A stretch of 64,000 nucleotides of DNA from a bacterium (GTDB lineage Bacteria > Zhuqueibacterota > Zhuqueibacteria > Zhuqueibacterales > Zhuqueibacteraceae), in assembly GCA_023150945.1 (NCBI GenBank), contig JAKLJX010000029.1:1-64000 (forward strand), in the 5' to 3' direction. Shown here in pieces: positions 20,001 to 33,000 of this stretch (positions are counted from its first letter, which is position 1; every line of letters starts with the position of its first letter). Under the pieces are notes generated by a model. The model saw only the letters and a list, made by a program, of their open reading frames with translations. It made no database searches and was not told the origin of the DNA. Position numbers and translations under genes: made by a program.

Positions 20001-23000
20001 GAGATGCAATTCGAGACCGAGATCAGTCTGCAAACGCACGAGTTCTTGCGCGACCATCAATTTTATGGGACCGCAGTTTTTCCCGCGGCGGCTTATGTTG
20101 AAATGGCGCTGGCCGCGGCTGCCGAAGCGCTGGGCGAGGTGCCTCCTGTGCTGGAGCAGATGAGTATTCATGAAGCTTTGCTGGTGGCGGAAGACAAATC
20201 CGCAATCGTGCAATTGATTCTCTCGCCGCCGGCGGAAGGCAAGTTTACTTTTCAAATTTGCAGCCTGAGCGAAAGCGGCGGCGCCGGCAAGTGGAAGCTG
20301 CACGCCGAGGGCACGATTCTGTCGAGCGGGGTGAACCCTCCTGCTGAAAGCATCGCACGCGAGCAAATTCTCGCGCGCTGCCCGCATCAGTTGGATGTGG
20401 AGGAATACTATCGACGCTTTAGCGAATTGGGAGTCGATTACGGTCCGAGCTTCCGCGGGTTGACTGCGATCCAACGCGGCGCAGGCGAAGCCCTGGGACA
20501 CGTGCAACTGCCGGCCGGAACCGCCACGAACAATTTTCACCTGCATCCGGCGCTGCTCGATGGCTGCCTGCAATTGCTGGGTGCCGCGGCATTCGATGAC
20601 AGTCACAAGGATGAGCAGAGAATCTACATGCCGGCGGGTTGCGAGCGGCTGCGGCTTTATCGCACGCAATGGCAGGAAGCGTGGTGTCATGCGCGATTGC
20701 GGCCGGGCCGGAGCGAGCAAGCGCTGGTTTGCGATCTGCACCTGTTCGACGAGGCCGGTGCCCTGGTCGCGAGCCTCGAGGGCTTGCGCTGCAAACGCGT
20801 GACCCCGGCGGCGATGCAGCGCGCGCCGCAGAAGCTCGACAACTGGCTGTACGAAATCCACTGGCAGCCGCAGACATTGGCAGAAGCGCCGGCGGCTGCG
20901 CCGGCACCGCCGGGCGTTTGGCTGATTTTGACCGAGGCCAATGGCGCCGGCAAGGCTCTGGTGGAATGTCTGGAACGCCAACAGCAAACCTGCATTCTCG
21001 TTTCCGCCGGGGAAGAATTCGAACGACGGCAGCCGGCGCACTGGTGCGTCAATCCGGCGCAGCGGGCTGATTTCGAACGCTTGCTGCAGGAAAGCGGACT
21101 GGCGAGCGAGCCCAACTGGCGCGGGGTGGTGCATCTGTGGAGTCTGCCGTCCGGCATTGATGAAAACACGGAAGCGATCGCGCTGCAGGCGGCCGAGCAA
21201 CTTCTCTGCGGCAGCGTGATGTCGTTGGTGCAGGCCATCGCGGGCGCAAAGCTCGCGGCTGCGCCGCGCCTGTGGCTGGTTACGGCTGGTGCCCACCGTG
21301 TCAGCGAGGAAGCCGAACCGCCGGCGGCTGTGCAAATGCCGTTGTGGGGACTCGGCAACGTGATCGATCTCGAACATCCGGCGTTGCGTTGCAGCCGGAT
21401 CGATCTCGATCCTGGTGCCGGACAAACAGCAACTGCGCCTGCGCTGCAGCAGCTTGCGGACGAGTGTTTGGCGGCGAGTGCTGAAAATCAAATTGCCTGG
21501 CGCAGCGGCCGGCGCTACGTCGCGCGGCTGCGGCGCGCTCAGCTTGAAAGTCACGAATCCCGCTCGCTTCGGGATTCGGTATTAGAGGAGCGTCCGGTCA
21601 AGTTGGAGATTACCAAGCGCGGTATTTTGGAAAATCTCCAACTTGTACCGTTGACGCGGCGGCCGCTGCAACGCGGCGAAGTGGAAATCCGCGTGCTCGC
21701 CACGGGTTTGAATTTCCGCGACGTGCTCAACGCGCTCGGCATGTATCCCGGCGATCCCGGCCCGCTCGGCAACGAATGCGTCGGCCGGATCGTGGCGTTG
21801 GGCGAAGGCGTGACCGGCCTGGCAGTCGGTGAGGAAGTGATGGCGTTGGCCGCGGACACCTTTGCGACTCACGTCACCACCGAGGCGGCTTTCGTGGTGC
21901 CCAAGCCGGCGCGGCTCAGTCTCGCAGAGGCGGCCACGCTGCCGATCACTTTTCTCACGGCCTATCATGCTCTGCATCATCTCGGGAAAATGCAGGCCGG
22001 CGAGCGGGTGTTGATTCATGCGGCAGCCGGCGGCGTGGGGCTGGCCGCGGTACAGCTCGCGCAGCGCGCCGGTGCAGAGATTTTTGCGACGGCAGGCAGT
22101 CCGGAGAAGCATGCCTATTTGCGGGCGCTGGGCGTGCAGCACATTTTCAGCTCACGCACGCTCGATTTCGCCGAGCAGATCCGGCAGCGCACCAACGGCG
22201 AAGGCGTCGATCTGGTGTTGAATTCGCTGGCGGGAGAATTCATTCCCCACAGCCTATCGCTGCTGCGGCGGGGTGGCCGCTTTTTGGAGATCGGCAAGAC
22301 TGACGTGTGGAACGCCGACAGCGTCAAGGCGCAGTATCCGGAAGTGTCCTACCACATCATCTATCTCGGCGAAACCGTGCACGCGCAACCCGCGCTGATT
22401 CGGCAGCAGTTTCTGGAATTGTGCGAGGCCTTCGGCCGCGGCGAGCTTCATCCCCTGCCCGCGACTTCCTTTCCGCTGGCCGAGGCAGTGAGCGCATATC
22501 GCTACATGGCGCAGGCCCGGCACATCGGCAAAGTCGTTTTGACCCAGACGGAGCAGGCGAGGGACGAGGGGCAAGAGGCAAGGGGCGAGGGGCAAGGGGC
22601 AATTAGGGCGCACGCCAGTTATCTCATTACCGGCGGCATGGGCGCGTTGGGTTTGCAGGTAGCCAGGTGGATGGTGGAACAAGGCGCACGGCATTTGGTG
22701 CTGGTGGGGCGCTCGGCTCCCTCATCGGAAGCGAGCCGCGCGATTGCGGAGATGGAGCAGGCGGGAGCAAAGATCACGATCGCGCAGGCCGACATCAGCC
22801 GGGAAGACGAAGTTAAACGAATCCTCGCCACGAGTGCGCCACCGTTGCGCGGCATCGTGCATTCCGCCGGCGTGCTGGCTGACGGCATTCTGCTGCAGCA
22901 GGATTGGCCGCGCTTTGCGAACGTGCTGGCGCCCAAGATGAACGGCGCCTGGCATCTGCATCGCGCCACCCGCCACTTGCCGCTGGACTTCTTCGTGATG

Positions 23001-23816
23001 TTCTCCTCGATCGCCGCTGTGTTCGGCGCAACCGGCCAGAGCAACTATGCCGCCGCCAACGCCTTTCTGGATGGTCTGGCGCATTATCGCCGCTGGCAGG
23101 GGCTGCCGGCTCTGAGCATCAACTGGGGCGCGTGGGCAGAGGGCGGCATGGTCACCGGCTTGGGCAAGCGCGGCGAACAGAAGATGAGCGGCACGGGTTT
23201 GAGTTTGATCGCGCCCGAGCAAGGGGTGCACGTGCTGGCGCAGTTGCTCGCGAGCGGCCGCACGCAAGTGGCGGTGATGCCGATGGCCTGGCAGCAGTTC
23301 CTGCAGCGCTTTGTGCCGGGCCAGGAGCCGCCGCTCTATGCCGAAATTGCCAAGCAGACCCGCATTGATCCCAAGCATTTCAAAGCGCCGGAGCAAGCAG
23401 CCACGATCCTGCAGGAGTTGGACAAAGCCACACCCGCGGAGCGCCTCGAGCTGCTGACCGCTCACGTGCGCGAGCAGGTGGTCAAAGTGTTGGGACTCGA
23501 AGGCGCGCCAGCGCCGGAGCTGCAGCAAGGATTGACGGAGCTCGGCATGGATTCGCTGATGGCGGTGGAACTGAGCAATCGCTTGCGCGCCAGCTTGGGG
23601 AAAACCCTGCCCTCGACTTTGGCATTCGAGTATCCGACCATCGCGGCGCTGACGAAATTTCTCGCCACTGAAGTGCTGGCGGTGGCGACGGCGGAGGCGG
23701 CAGAGTCCGCAAACGGAAATGGCAGCGCTGCGACGGGTGCAGAGACGCTCGAGCATCTTTCGGGGGAGGAATTGGAAGAGTCGCTGTTGCAGGAATTGGA
23801 GGGGGCGGGGTATTAG
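17070..23816 (+). CDS. modular type I PKS, module 3: KS-AT-DH-ER-KR-ACP
   Basis: A fully reducing module of 2248 residues that should add a saturated C2 unit. ATG at 17070 follows TGAGGAACCTGA. Approximate domains: KS from about 30 with Cys 206 (DTACSASL); AT with Ser 690 (GHSVGE) and [10 protein letters not shown], malonyl type; DH with His 996 ([10 protein letters not shown]) and LLDGCLQ; structural KR half about 1250-1500; ER from about 1515 ([14 protein letters not shown]) with [11 protein letters not shown] near 1650; KR from about 1850 ([11 protein letters not shown]) with Tyr 1993 in SNYAAAN and the Ser of FSS 13 residues before it; ACP Ser 2162 (GMDSLM). No methyltransferase is present, unlike modules 1 and 2. 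Its AT insert is the longest in the cluster. The tail [19 protein letters not shown] is a docking peptide. It starts just after the minus-strand toxin-like pair, so it probably begins a new transcript. Confidence 0.95.
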   Translation: MSIPAQPKDQRELLKRALLKIDDLQARLDRLHEPIAVIGMSCRFPNGANDPESFWRLLRAGVDGITEIPPERWNVDEHYDPDPSVPGKMYTRRAGFVDGVDRFDPQFFGIAPREAVSMDPQQRLLLEVTWEALEHAGQAPAKLAGSRTGVYLGISGNDYSHLQSSSGERDYIDTYFGAGVAHSIASGRISYLLGLQGPSVSVDTACSASLTALHLACQSLRLGESDMALAGGVNVILSPDGIITASQARMLSPDGRCKTFDASADGYVRAEGCGMVVLKRLSDALANHDDILALIRGTAANQDGRSSGLTAPNTAAQQAVIREALAKSGLQPGDISYLETHGTGTSLGDPIEVQSLGAVFGADRSPEHPLLIGAVKSNIGHLEAAAGIAGFIKTVLALQQRELPPSLHVRKLNPYIAWDKLPIKVVTEAMPWPLPPNQRRLAGVSSFGFSGTNVHVILEEAPARPPAEETSQVDRPLHLLTLSAKSEAALKALAGRYARHFAENDAAALGDLCFTANAGRGHFTHRLAVTAEALTTAREKLAAFSAGQMPAGLHLGKVDESQRPEIALLFTGQGAQYLNMGRQLYETQPSFRRTLDRCDEILRAHLEQPLLSVLFSDQSAVANDQSTVTSDQSTVAGDQSRRPADHRSPITAHWLHQTAYTQPALFALEYALAELWRAWGVTPALVMGHSVGEYVAACVAGVFSLEDGLKLIAARGRLMQALPRNGAMVAVFAEEAAVRAALAPFVDRVDIGAINGPTNIVISGEAAAVAELVAQFDSAGVKSKQLTVSHAFHSPLMDPMLEEFERIAAEIEYAAPRIGLISNLTGKLVAEDEVTNAQYWRRHVRGAVRFAEAMAALQQQGCRIFLEIGPSPTLLSMGQRCLPEGSGLWLPSLRQGRADWQTMLDSLAGLYVHGVNVDWARCDRDYARRRVILPTYPFQRSRYWAKAAERGKARGARGKAQGAGHPLLGERLRSAVKEMQFETEISLQTHEFLRDHQFYGTAVFPAAAYVEMALAAAAEALGEVPPVLEQMSIHEALLVAEDKSAIVQLILSPPAEGKFTFQICSLSESGGAGKWKLHAEGTILSSGVNPPAESIAREQILARCPHQLDVEEYYRRFSELGVDYGPSFRGLTAIQRGAGEALGHVQLPAGTATNNFHLHPALLDGCLQLLGAAAFDDSHKDEQRIYMPAGCERLRLYRTQWQEAWCHARLRPGRSEQALVCDLHLFDEAGALVASLEGLRCKRVTPAAMQRAPQKLDNWLYEIHWQPQTLAEAPAAAPAPPGVWLILTEANGAGKALVECLERQQQTCILVSAGEEFERRQPAHWCVNPAQRADFERLLQESGLASEPNWRGVVHLWSLPSGIDENTEAIALQAAEQLLCGSVMSLVQAIAGAKLAAAPRLWLVTAGAHRVSEEAEPPAAVQMPLWGLGNVIDLEHPALRCSRIDLDPGAGQTATAPALQQLADECLAASAENQIAWRSGRRYVARLRRAQLESHESRSLRDSVLEERPVKLEITKRGILENLQLVPLTRRPLQRGEVEIRVLATGLNFRDVLNALGMYPGDPGPLGNECVGRIVALGEGVTGLAVGEEVMALAADTFATHVTTEAAFVVPKPARLSLAEAATLPITFLTAYHALHHLGKMQAGERVLIHAAAGGVGLAAVQLAQRAGAEIFATAGSPEKHAYLRALGVQHIFSSRTLDFAEQIRQRTNGEGVDLVLNSLAGEFIPHSLSLLRRGGRFLEIGKTDVWNADSVKAQYPEVSYHIIYLGETVHAQPALIRQQFLELCEAFGRGELHPLPATSFPLAEAVSAYRYMAQARHIGKVVLTQTEQARDEGQEARGEGQGAIRAHASYLITGGMGALGLQVARWMVEQGARHLVLVGRSAPSSEASRAIAEMEQAGAKITIAQADISREDEVKRILATSAPPLRGIVHSAGVLADGILLQQDWPRFANVLAPKMNGAWHLHRATRHLPLDFFVMFSSIAAVFGATGQSNYAAANAFLDGLAHYRRWQGLPALSINWGAWAEGGMVTGLGKRGEQKMSGTGLSLIAPEQGVHVLAQLLASGRTQVAVMPMAWQQFLQRFVPGQEPPLYAEIAKQTRIDPKHFKAPEQAATILQELDKATPAERLELLTAHVREQVVKVLGLEGAPAPELQQGLTELGMDSLMAVELSNRLRASLGKTLPSTLAFEYPTIAALTKFLATEVLAVATAEAAESANGNGSAATGAETLEHLSGEELEESLLQELEGAGY
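18912..19031 (+). repeat. AT-domain insert of CAGTGATCAGT type, module 3 (expanded)
   Basis: Longest of the seven inserts: repeated AGTGATCAGTCA(A/G)CAGTG units followed by CTGATCACCGATCACCGATC. It encodes repeated SDQS(A/T)V peptides. This variation in unit number between modules shows the array expands and contracts in-frame. Confidence 0.85.
19917..19962 (+). repeat. GGGGCAA array in AT-DH linker, module 3
   Basis: GGGGCAAGG units encode [15 protein letters not shown] between the post-AT linker and the DH (HPLLGERL). This is the only such array found at the AT-DH junction; the others are at ER-KR junctions. Confidence 0.75.
22555..22603 (+). repeat. GGGGCAA array in ER-KR linker, module 3
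   Basis: Units of GGGGCAAG and GAGGCAAG encode an R/G/E/Q-rich linker ([15 protein letters not shown]) directly before the KR Rossmann motif. Confidence 0.8.
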
Positions 23817-23929
23817 CCTGCGGCCTGTGATGCCAGCCGGCTGGAGGGGAGGAGGTGGTTGTTTTTCGGTTGTGAGTCTGCTGCGATTCAAGTCGCAGTT
23901 TCTTGGTGGAAGTGACCAGGGCGGCCAAG

Positions 23930-23946
23930 GCGCAATGGCATTGCGC
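23930..23946. promoter_or_regulatory. 17-bp perfect palindrome upstream of modules 4/5
   Basis: GCGCAATG-G-CATTGCGC is an 8-bp perfect inverted repeat around one central base. It lies in the 249-bp spacer between module 3 and the module 4/5 gene. It could be a repressor or activator operator, or a chance palindrome. No convincing -10/-35 pair was identified beside it. Confidence 0.35.
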
Positions 23947-24065
23947 GGTGGCGAGATTCGATTCATTCAAATAGTACAAACCCAAGAATCAGAAAGTCAA
24001 AAACGCCTACGATTGAAATCGCAGGGTAATGGCGGAAGCACAGCATCTTTGCAACGACATCAAGC

Positions 24066-27000
24066 ATGAGCAACCCTCCCAAGCATTCTCCCGATCAAGA
24101 CGCTCTGCGGCGCGCATTGTTCGCCGTGAAGGACATGCGGGCCAAGCTCGAAGCCCTGGAGCAGGCGAAGAAAGAACCGATTGCGATCGTCGGTCTGGCC
24201 TGCCGGCTGCCCGGCGGCGTGCGCGACCGCCGAAGTTATTGGCATCTGCTCGCAAACGGCATCGATGCGGTCAGCGAAATCCCGGCAGACCGCTGGGACG
24301 TCGAGGCTTACTATGATCCCGATCCCGAGGCGCCCGGCAAGATGTACACGCGCCACGGTTCGTTCGTCAGCGACATCGACAAGTTCGATCCGCAATTCTT
24401 CGGCATCGCGCCGCGCGAGGCGGCGAGTATGGATCCGCAGCAGCGCATGCTGCTGGAGGTGACCTGGGAGGCTTTGGAGAATGCCGGTTATGCTCCGGAC
24501 AAGCTGGCGGGCAGTGCGGCCGGCGTGTTTGTCGGCATCAGCACCAATGATTTTGCGCATTACCTCAAGCGCGACAACGATCCGAGCTACATCGATCCCT
24601 ACACCGGCACCGGCGGCGCGTTTTGCGTGGCTGCCGGCCGGTTGTCTTATTTGCTCGGCCTGCACGGTCCCAACTTCGCGGTGGATACTGCCTGCTCCTC
24701 GTCGCTGGTGGCCGTGCATCTCGCCTGCGAGAGTTTGCGCAGCGGCAAGTCACCGATGGCGATTGCCGCCGGCGTGAACTTGATTTTGATTCCCGAGCCG
24801 AACGTCTATTTCACCCGCATGCGCGCGATTTCGCCGGACGGCCGCTGCAAAACCTTCGACGCCGCCGCCGACGGCTACGGCCGCGGCGAAGGCTGCGGCG
24901 TGATCGTGCTCAAGCGGCTGGCGCAGGCTGTGGCGGACGGCGATCACATTCATGCCGTCATTCGCGGCACGGCAATCAATCATGACGGCCGCAGCAGCGG
25001 CCTCACCGTGCCCAACGGCCAGGCGCAGCAGGCGGTCATCCGCGCCGCGCTCGCCGACGCCGGCCTCGATCCGCTGCAGGTGGGGTATGTTGACGCGCAC
25101 GGCACCGGCACGCCGCTGGGTGATCCCATCGAAATGCGGGCGCTGGCTGCGGCGCTGTGTCGCAGCCGTTCCAGCGCGCAACCGCTGCTCGTCGGCTCCG
25201 CCAAAACCAACTTCGGACATCTCGAAGCCGCGGCCGGCATTGCCGGACTGCTGAAAGTCGTGCTGGCGCTGCAACACCGCCAGATTCCGCCGCATCTGCA
25301 TTTCAAGAACCCCAGCCCGCACATTCCCTGGGACGAAATCCCAGTGACCATTCCTACCAAACTGCAGCCATGGCAGGCGCAACCGGGCGAGCGCATTGCC
25401 GGCGTCAGCTCGTTTGGATTCAGCGGCACGAATGCGCATGTCGTGCTGCAGGAGTGGGAGGCGGTGAGATCGGGAGAGGGGGAGGGGGAACCTGTGAGGG
25501 TTTCGTTGGAGGATGCGGCCCGGAATGGACTGCAGATTTTGACCCTTTCTGCCAAGAACGACACCGCGTTGCGTGAGCTGGCGCAGCGCTACGAGCGTCA
25601 TTTGGCCGCGCCCGAGGCGCCGTCGTTGGCAGATGTTACTTTCACCGCCAACACCGGCCGCGCACATTGGGCACATCGCCTGGCGGTTACTGCGGAATCA
25701 GCGGAGCAACTGCGGGAAAAACTCGCGGCCTTTGCGGCGGGCCAGCCCGCGCCGAATGTCATCACCGGGGTGAGCGCGGAAGCAGCCACCGGCGGACCGA
25801 AGCTCGCGTTTCTCTTCACCGGTCAGGGCGCGCAATATCCCGGCATGGGCCGTCAGCTTTATGAAACGCAGCCCGTGTTTCGCGCCACTTTGGAGAAATG
25901 TGACGAACTGCTGCGGCCGCATTTGGAAAAGCCGCTGCTCTCGGTTCTGTTCAGTAATCAGTCATCAGTTGTCAGTGATCAGTCCTCACTGCCTGCTGAC
26001 CACCGCTCACTGCTCACTGATCACTGGCTTCATCAAACCGCTTACACCCAGCCGGCGCTGTTTGCGCTGGAGTATGCGCTGGCGGAGATGTGGAAAGCCT
26101 GGGGCATCAAGCCCAGCGTGGTGATGGGGCACAGCGTGGGCGAATACGTTGCCGCTTGTGTGGCGGGCATGCTCAGCCTCGAAGACGCGTTGAAATTGAT
26201 TGCGGCGCGCGGCCGTTTGATGCAGGCGTTGCCGCCGGCGGGCGCAATGGTGGCGGTGTTCACCAACGAATTCAAAGTCGCGCAGGCCCTCATTCCCTTT
26301 CAAGAGCAGGTCGATATCGCCGCGATCAACGGGCCGCAGAACGTGGTGATCTCCGGCGAGCAGGAGGCGGTGGCCGCGATCGTCAAAGCGCTCGAGGCCG
26401 AAGGGATCAAAAGCAAGGCTTTGACGGTTTCGCACGCCTTTCATTCGCCGTTGATGGAGCCGATGCTCGATGCCTTCGAGCGGATCGCCGCTGAGATTGC
26501 TTTCCAGCCGCCGCGCGTGCCGCTGATTTCCAATGTCACCGGACGGCGTCTCGAAATCGAATCGTGGCAGGCGGGTTCGGCGCCGGTCGCGCATCAATCC
26601 GGCGCTTTTCCCAATCCGCAGATCTACTGGCGCCGTCACGTGCGCGAGGCCGTGCGCTTTGCCGCTTCGCTGCACACGCTCCAGGAAATGGGCTGCCAGG
26701 TTTTTCTCGAGCTCGGGCCGAACCCGACGTTGTTGGGCATGGCCAAGGCCTGCGTGCCGGCGAATTACGGAACATGGGTGCCGTCCCTGCGCAAAGGCCA
26801 GGAAGACTGGCCGGAGATTCTCAAGAACCTGGCCACGCTCTACGTGAACGGCGTCGAGGTAAACTGGTCCGCCTTGCATCGCGAACGCGGTGGCCGGCGA
26901 GTGCCGCTGCCCACTTATCCGTTTCAACGCGAGCGGTACTGGATCGACGAGCGCCGGGCAAAAGCCGAGGGTCCCGCTGCCCTTGCGGCGTCCGATATTG

Positions 27001-30000
27001 CCGCCTCCCATCCCCTGCTCGGCGCTCGGCTGCCGGTAGCTCTGGCCGACAACGTGATTTTCGCGGCGGAGATCGGCACACGGCGCCAAAGCTATCTCGA
27101 CGATCATCGTGTGCACGGCGTGGCGGTGTTTCCCGCCACTGCCTATTTGGAATTGGCGCAAGCCGCTGCAGCAGAAGCCCTGGGCGGCCAGGCTTGCGAA
27201 GTTGCGGAATTGTTGATTCAAGCGCCGCTGTTGCTCGAGGAAGAGGGCAGCCGCCGCGTGCAGACCGTTCTGCTGCGCGGCGAGCAAGCGGAGACTCCCT
27301 TTCAAATCTACAGCTTCAGCAGTGAAGACAACGCCTGGAGTCTGCATGCCCAAGGCCGGCTCGTGCCGATTTCGTCTGAAACGGCGGACGCCGCGGCCGA
27401 CACGCTGGCGGCGATTCGCGGCCGCTGCCGCACGGAGTTGCCGGCGGCAGACTTCTACGACAACATGCAGCACAGCGGCGTGGAATACGGACCGCAATTT
27501 CGCGGCATCACCCAGCTTTGGCGCGGCGAGCAGGAAGCGATAGCCGCGGTGCATCTGCCGACCGCGCTCGCCGCCGAGGCGGAGACGCATCATCTTCATC
27601 CCGCCTTGCTCGATGCCTGTTTGCAAGTGCTCGGCGCCTGCCTGAATCAAGGCGCGACTGCGACCGGCGAAACCTATCTGCCGATTCGCGTCGAGCGGTT
27701 TCGGCTGCATGGCAAGGGCCACGGCCGGGTGTGGAGTCACGCCCGTCTGCACCGGCAGGAGAATGACTCGCCCGAAACTCTCACCGGCGATCTTTTCGTT
27801 TATGATGAAGCCGGCCGCCTCGCCGCCGAGATTCTCGGCTTGCATCTCAAGCGCACCGCGGCCGCCGCGCTGCAGCGTGCGCTGACCGACAAGCTGCCGG
27901 ATTGGCTCCATCGTTTGCACTGGCAGCCGCAGCCGCTCAGCACCGCGCCCGCGGCCGGCCGTGGCGAGGCCTGGCTGCTCTTTGCCGATCGGCACGGCTT
28001 TGGCGCCAAACTTTTGGACCAACTGCAAAGTCGCGGCGAACACGGCACGCTGGTTTTTGCCGGCGCGTGCTACCGCCGCCGCGACGATGGACATTTCGAA
28101 ATCGATCCTGCCCGGCCCGAGGATTTTCTCCGCGTCCTGCAGGAATCTGCCGGCCGGCCGTGGCGTGGCGTGATCTATCTTTGGGGTTTGGAGAACGTGG
28201 TGCGGCCTGAGCTGCCGGTTGCGGAACTGGAGGCGCAGAGCGCGCACGTTTGCGGCGGCGCCTTGTTTTTGGTGCAGGCGCTGGCTCGCCTCACCGCTGC
28301 GCCGCTGCCGCAATTGTGGTTGGTGACCGGCGGCAGCCAGCCGGTGGGCGCAAACAACGCAGCCGTGGCCGTGGTACCCTCAGCGTTGTGGGGACTCGGC
28401 CGCACGATTGCTGCCGAGCATCCGGAGCTGCGCTGCAAACGCGTGGATCTCGATCCCGGCATGGCAGGCAATCTCGCTGCCGCCAGCGGCGATGCGCCGG
28501 TCGAAGGATTTCCCAATGAAGAGAATGTGCCGTTGTTGGTGCAGGAGCTTCTGCGCGACGACGACGAGGATCAGATTGCTTATCGCGGCAACGTGCGCCA
28601 CCTCGGCCGCCTGGTGAAGATCGATGCGCGCCGGGCCAAGCGCGAGCAGCCGGCGGCGCAAACACGGCCGGCAATTGCGCCGGAGCAAGCCCTGCAGTTG
28701 TTGATCAGCAAGCGGGGCGTGCTCGACCATCTCAGTTATCAACCGGTGGCGCGGCGCCAGCCCGGTCCCGGCGAAGTCGAGATCGAGGTGCAGGCCACGG
28801 GTTTGAATTTTCGCGACGTGCTCAACGCGCTCGGCATGTATCCCGGTGATCCCGGGCCGGTGGGCGGCGAATGCGCCGGCCTCATCGTGGCCGTGGGAGA
28901 GGGCGTGACGAATTACGCGATCGGCGAGGCCGTCATCGCGCTGGGCGCCGGTTGCTTCACCACGCATCTCACCACGCGCGCGGATTGGATTGCGCCCAAG
29001 CCCGCCGCTTTGAGTTTCGCCGAAGCCGCTGCCATTCCCATCACTTTTCTTACCGCGTACTACGGCTTGCATCAACTTGCGGGAATCAAGGCCGGCGAGC
29101 GCGTCTTGATTCATGCCGCGGCCGGCGGCGTCGGTCAGGCCGCGCTGCAGTTGGCCCAGCGTGCCGGCGCTGAAGTGTTCGGCACCGCCAGTCCGGGCAA
29201 ATGGGATTTTCTCAAAGCGCAGGGCGTGACGCACATCATGAATTCTCGCACCCTGGCGTTTGCCGAGCAAGTGTTGCAGGCCACTCAGGGCGCGGGCGTT
29301 GATATCGTTCTCAATTCGCTGGCGCACGAGTTCATTCCCAAAAGTCTGGCGATTCTCGCGCCGCACGGCCGGTTTCTGGAGATCGGCAAGCGCGGGGTGT
29401 GGAGCAACGAGCAGGTGGCGGCGCTGCGCCGTGATGTTTCCTACTGGGTCTATGATCTCGGCGTGGTGATGCTGGAAGACCCGGCACTGCTGCAGAAAAT
29501 GTATCGCGAGCTGCTCGCCGGATTCGAAGCGGGCACGCTCAAACCGCCGCCCGTGAAAGTTTTTTCCCGCGAACAAACGCTGGACGCGTTTCGCTACATG
29601 GCGCAGGCGAAGCACGTGGGCAAGGTGGTGGTGGAGCAAGGGGCAAAGGGCAAGGAGCAAGAGGCAAGGGGCAGGGGGCAAGGGGCAATTGATGCGGAGG
29701 CTAGTTATCTCATCACCGGCGGGATGGGCGCGTTGGGTCTGAAAGTTGCCGAATGGTTGGTGGAGAAGGGCGCCCGCCATCTCGTGCTGGTGGGCCGGCG
29801 TGCGCCCAGCGCTGCGGCCGCGGCTGTGATTCAAAAACTGGAAGCAGACGGCGCCCGCATCATGACCGTTGCCGCTGATGTTGCGTCGGCGGAGGAAGTG
29901 CAGCGCATTCTTCAGAAAATGGTGCAAGCCGGCCTGCCGCCGCTGCGCGGAATCTTTCATGCCGCCGGTGTGCTGGAAGACGGCGTGTTGTTGCAGCAGA

Positions 30001-33000
30001 ACTGGCCGCGCTTTGCGAAAGTGTTCGCGCCCAAAGTCTCCGGCGCGTGGAATCTGCACACGGCCACGCTCGGAATGGCGCTTGATTTCTTCGTGCTGTT
30101 CTCCTCCACTTCGGCGCTGCTCGGCGCGGCTGGTCAGGGCAACTACGCTGCCGCCAACGCCTTTCTCGACGGCTTGGCGCACTATCGCCGTGCTCTCGGC
30201 CTGCCGGCCTTGAGTGTTGATTGGGGACCCTGGGCGGAAGTGGGAATGGCTGCCAATCTCGGCAGCAAAGAGCAGCAACGTCTCGCGAGTCAGGGCATGG
30301 GCACGATCGCGCCCAGCCAGGGCTTGCGGATTCTCGCAGAGTTGCTCGGCCGCGACGAGGCCCAGATCGGCGTTCTGCCGGTGCACTGGCGCAAATTTCT
30401 CTTGCAGTTTGCTGCCGGCAAAGTTCCGCCCGTGTTGCGTGCGATCGCCGGCGAAATGTCAAGCCGGCCGGCGGAAAAGGCGGCCGCGCCGGTTTCCACC
30501 AATGAATTCCAACAGCGCTTGGAAGCGGCCCAGCCCGCAGAACGGCCGGGTCTCATGGTGACACACGTGCGCGCGCTGGTTGCCCGCGTGCTCGGTTTGC
30601 ATTCTCTTGAGGCCATCGGTTTGCAGCAGCCACTGCAGGAACTGGGCATGGATTCCCTCATGGCGGTCGAGCTGCGCAATGCCATTGGCAATTCCGTGGG
30701 CCGCGAGCTGCCCGCGACTCTGCTCTATGATTATCCCACCGTCAAAGCGCTGGCGGATTATCTGCTGGAGAAAGTCTTCGTGTTCAGTGCGGCGCCGGCA
30801 CCGGCCAAAGCGGAAAGGAAAGCCGTGGCCGCCGACGAAGCGATTGCGATCATCGGCTTGGGTTGCCGCTTTCCCGGCGGCGCGGACGGTGCGGCCTCGT
30901 TTTGGCAATTGCTGCACGAGGCCCGCGAAGGTGTGAGCGAAGTGCCGGCCGAACGCTGGAACATCGACGCATACTACGATCCCAATCCCGATGCGCCCGG
31001 CAAAATGTACGTGCGCAAAGGCGGCTTCCTGCGCGAGGTGGACAAGTTCGATGCGCGCTTCTTCAGCATCACGCCGCGCGAAGCCGTCAGCATGGATCCG
31101 CAGCAGCGCCTGCTGCTCGAAGTGACGTGGGAGGCGCTCGAACACGCGGGCCTGGTGCCGGAAACCATAATGGGCAGTCAGACCGGTGTGTTCGTCGGCA
31201 TCAGCGGCACGGACTATTCCCAGCTTCTGCTCAAGCGCCTCGATGCCGCCAGCATCGACGCCTATGCCGGCACCGGCAATGCCTTCAGCGTGGCCTCGGG
31301 ACGGCTGTCGTACACCTTCGGTCTGCAGGGGCCCAGCCTGGCGGTGGACACCGCTTGTTCTTCCTCGCTGGTATCCGTGCACCTTGCCTGCAACAGTCTG
31401 CGCCGCGGTGAATGTGATCTCGCGTTGGCGGGCGGCGTGAATCTCATCCTCACGCCCGAGGCCACCATCAATTTTTCGCGCGCACGCATGCTGGCGGCTG
31501 ATGGCCGTTGCAAGACTTTCGACGCGGCCGCGGATGGTTACGTGCGCGGCGAAGGCTGCGGCATGATCGTGCTCAAGCGCTTGTCACAGGCGCAGGCCGA
31601 CGGCGACAACATTCTCGCGATCATTCGCGGCTCGGCGGTCAATCAAGACGGCCGCAGCAACGGTTTGACCGCGCCCAACGGCCCGGCGCAGGAAGCGGTG
31701 ATGCGCGCGGCGCTCGCCAACGCGGGCGTGGCTCCGCACGAAGTGCAGTATCTCGAAGCGCACGGCACCGGCACCTCGCTGGGCGATCCCATCGAAGTGC
31801 GCGCGCTCGGCAATGTGTTGCGCGAGGGCCGGGACGCCGATCATCCCCTCGTGCTCGGCTCGGTCAAAACCAATTTCGGCCATCTCGAGGCCGCGGCCGG
31901 CATTGCCGGATTAATCAAGGTCGTGCTGGCCTTGCAGCACGGCGAGATTCCGGCACACCTGCATTTTACCAAATTGAATCCTCTCATCTCGCTGCAGGAG
32001 ATTCCCGCGGTGATCCCGGTGACGTCGCAATCGTGGTCACGCAACGGCGGTGTGCGCTTGGCGGGCGTCAGCTCGTTTGGCTTCAGCGGCACCAATGCGC
32101 ACGTGATCTTGCAGGAGTGGGCGGCGGTGAGGCCGGGAGAGGGAGAGGCTGGGGGAGTGATCGTTGCGTCTCCGGAAACTTCTGCGGCGGCGAATGATTC
32201 GCACCTGTTGACCATTTCGGCAAAGAGCGAAAGCGCGCTGCGGCAATTGGCACAGCGGTATGGAATCTTTCTGGAGCGGCACCGCGAGCTGAGCCTGCCG
32301 GACCTGTGTCAGGCGGCGGCCAGGACCCGCACGCAATTCGAGTATCGTGCCGCCATGGTCGCCGGCAACCACGAACAAATGCAACCGCAGTTGGCGATCC
32401 TGGCGGACGGCAAGTCCGCACCGCACGTGATCACCGGCCGCGCCCAGGAGGCACCCAGGCTTGCCTTCTTGTTTACCGGCCAGGGTTCACAATACCCCGG
32501 CATGGGGCGTGAGCTTTACGAAACGCAGCCGGTGTTTCGCGCGGCGCTGGAGAAATGTGACGAGCTGTTGCGGCCGCATTTGGAAAAATCCTTGCTGTCC
32601 GTGCTGTTCGAGCAACAATCACCAGTTGTCAGTGAGCAGTCATCAGTGAGCAGTGATCAGTCATCAGTGGCCACTGACCACTGGCTTCATCAAACCGCCT
32701 ACACCCAGCCGGCACTGTTTGCGCTGGAGTATGCGCTGGCCGAGTTGTGGAAATCCTGGGGCATCACCCCGGCGGTGGTGATGGGCCACAGCGTGGGCGA
32801 ATACGTCGCCGCTTGCGTGGCCGGCATGCTCAGTCTCGCTGATGGCTTGAAGTTGATTGCGGCGCGCGGCCGTTTGATGCAGGCCCTGCCGCACAACGGC
32901 GCCATGGTCGCGGTCTTCGCGGAGGAAGCGCGCGTGGCAGAGGCGGTGGCATCCGCCGCCGGCCAAGTCGCCATCGCCGCGATCAACGGGCCGCAGAACA

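Noticed and set aside
26007-28313. 768-codon minus-strand frame inside module 4
   Set aside because: Antisense shadow of the AT-DH region, which is unequivocal on the + strand.
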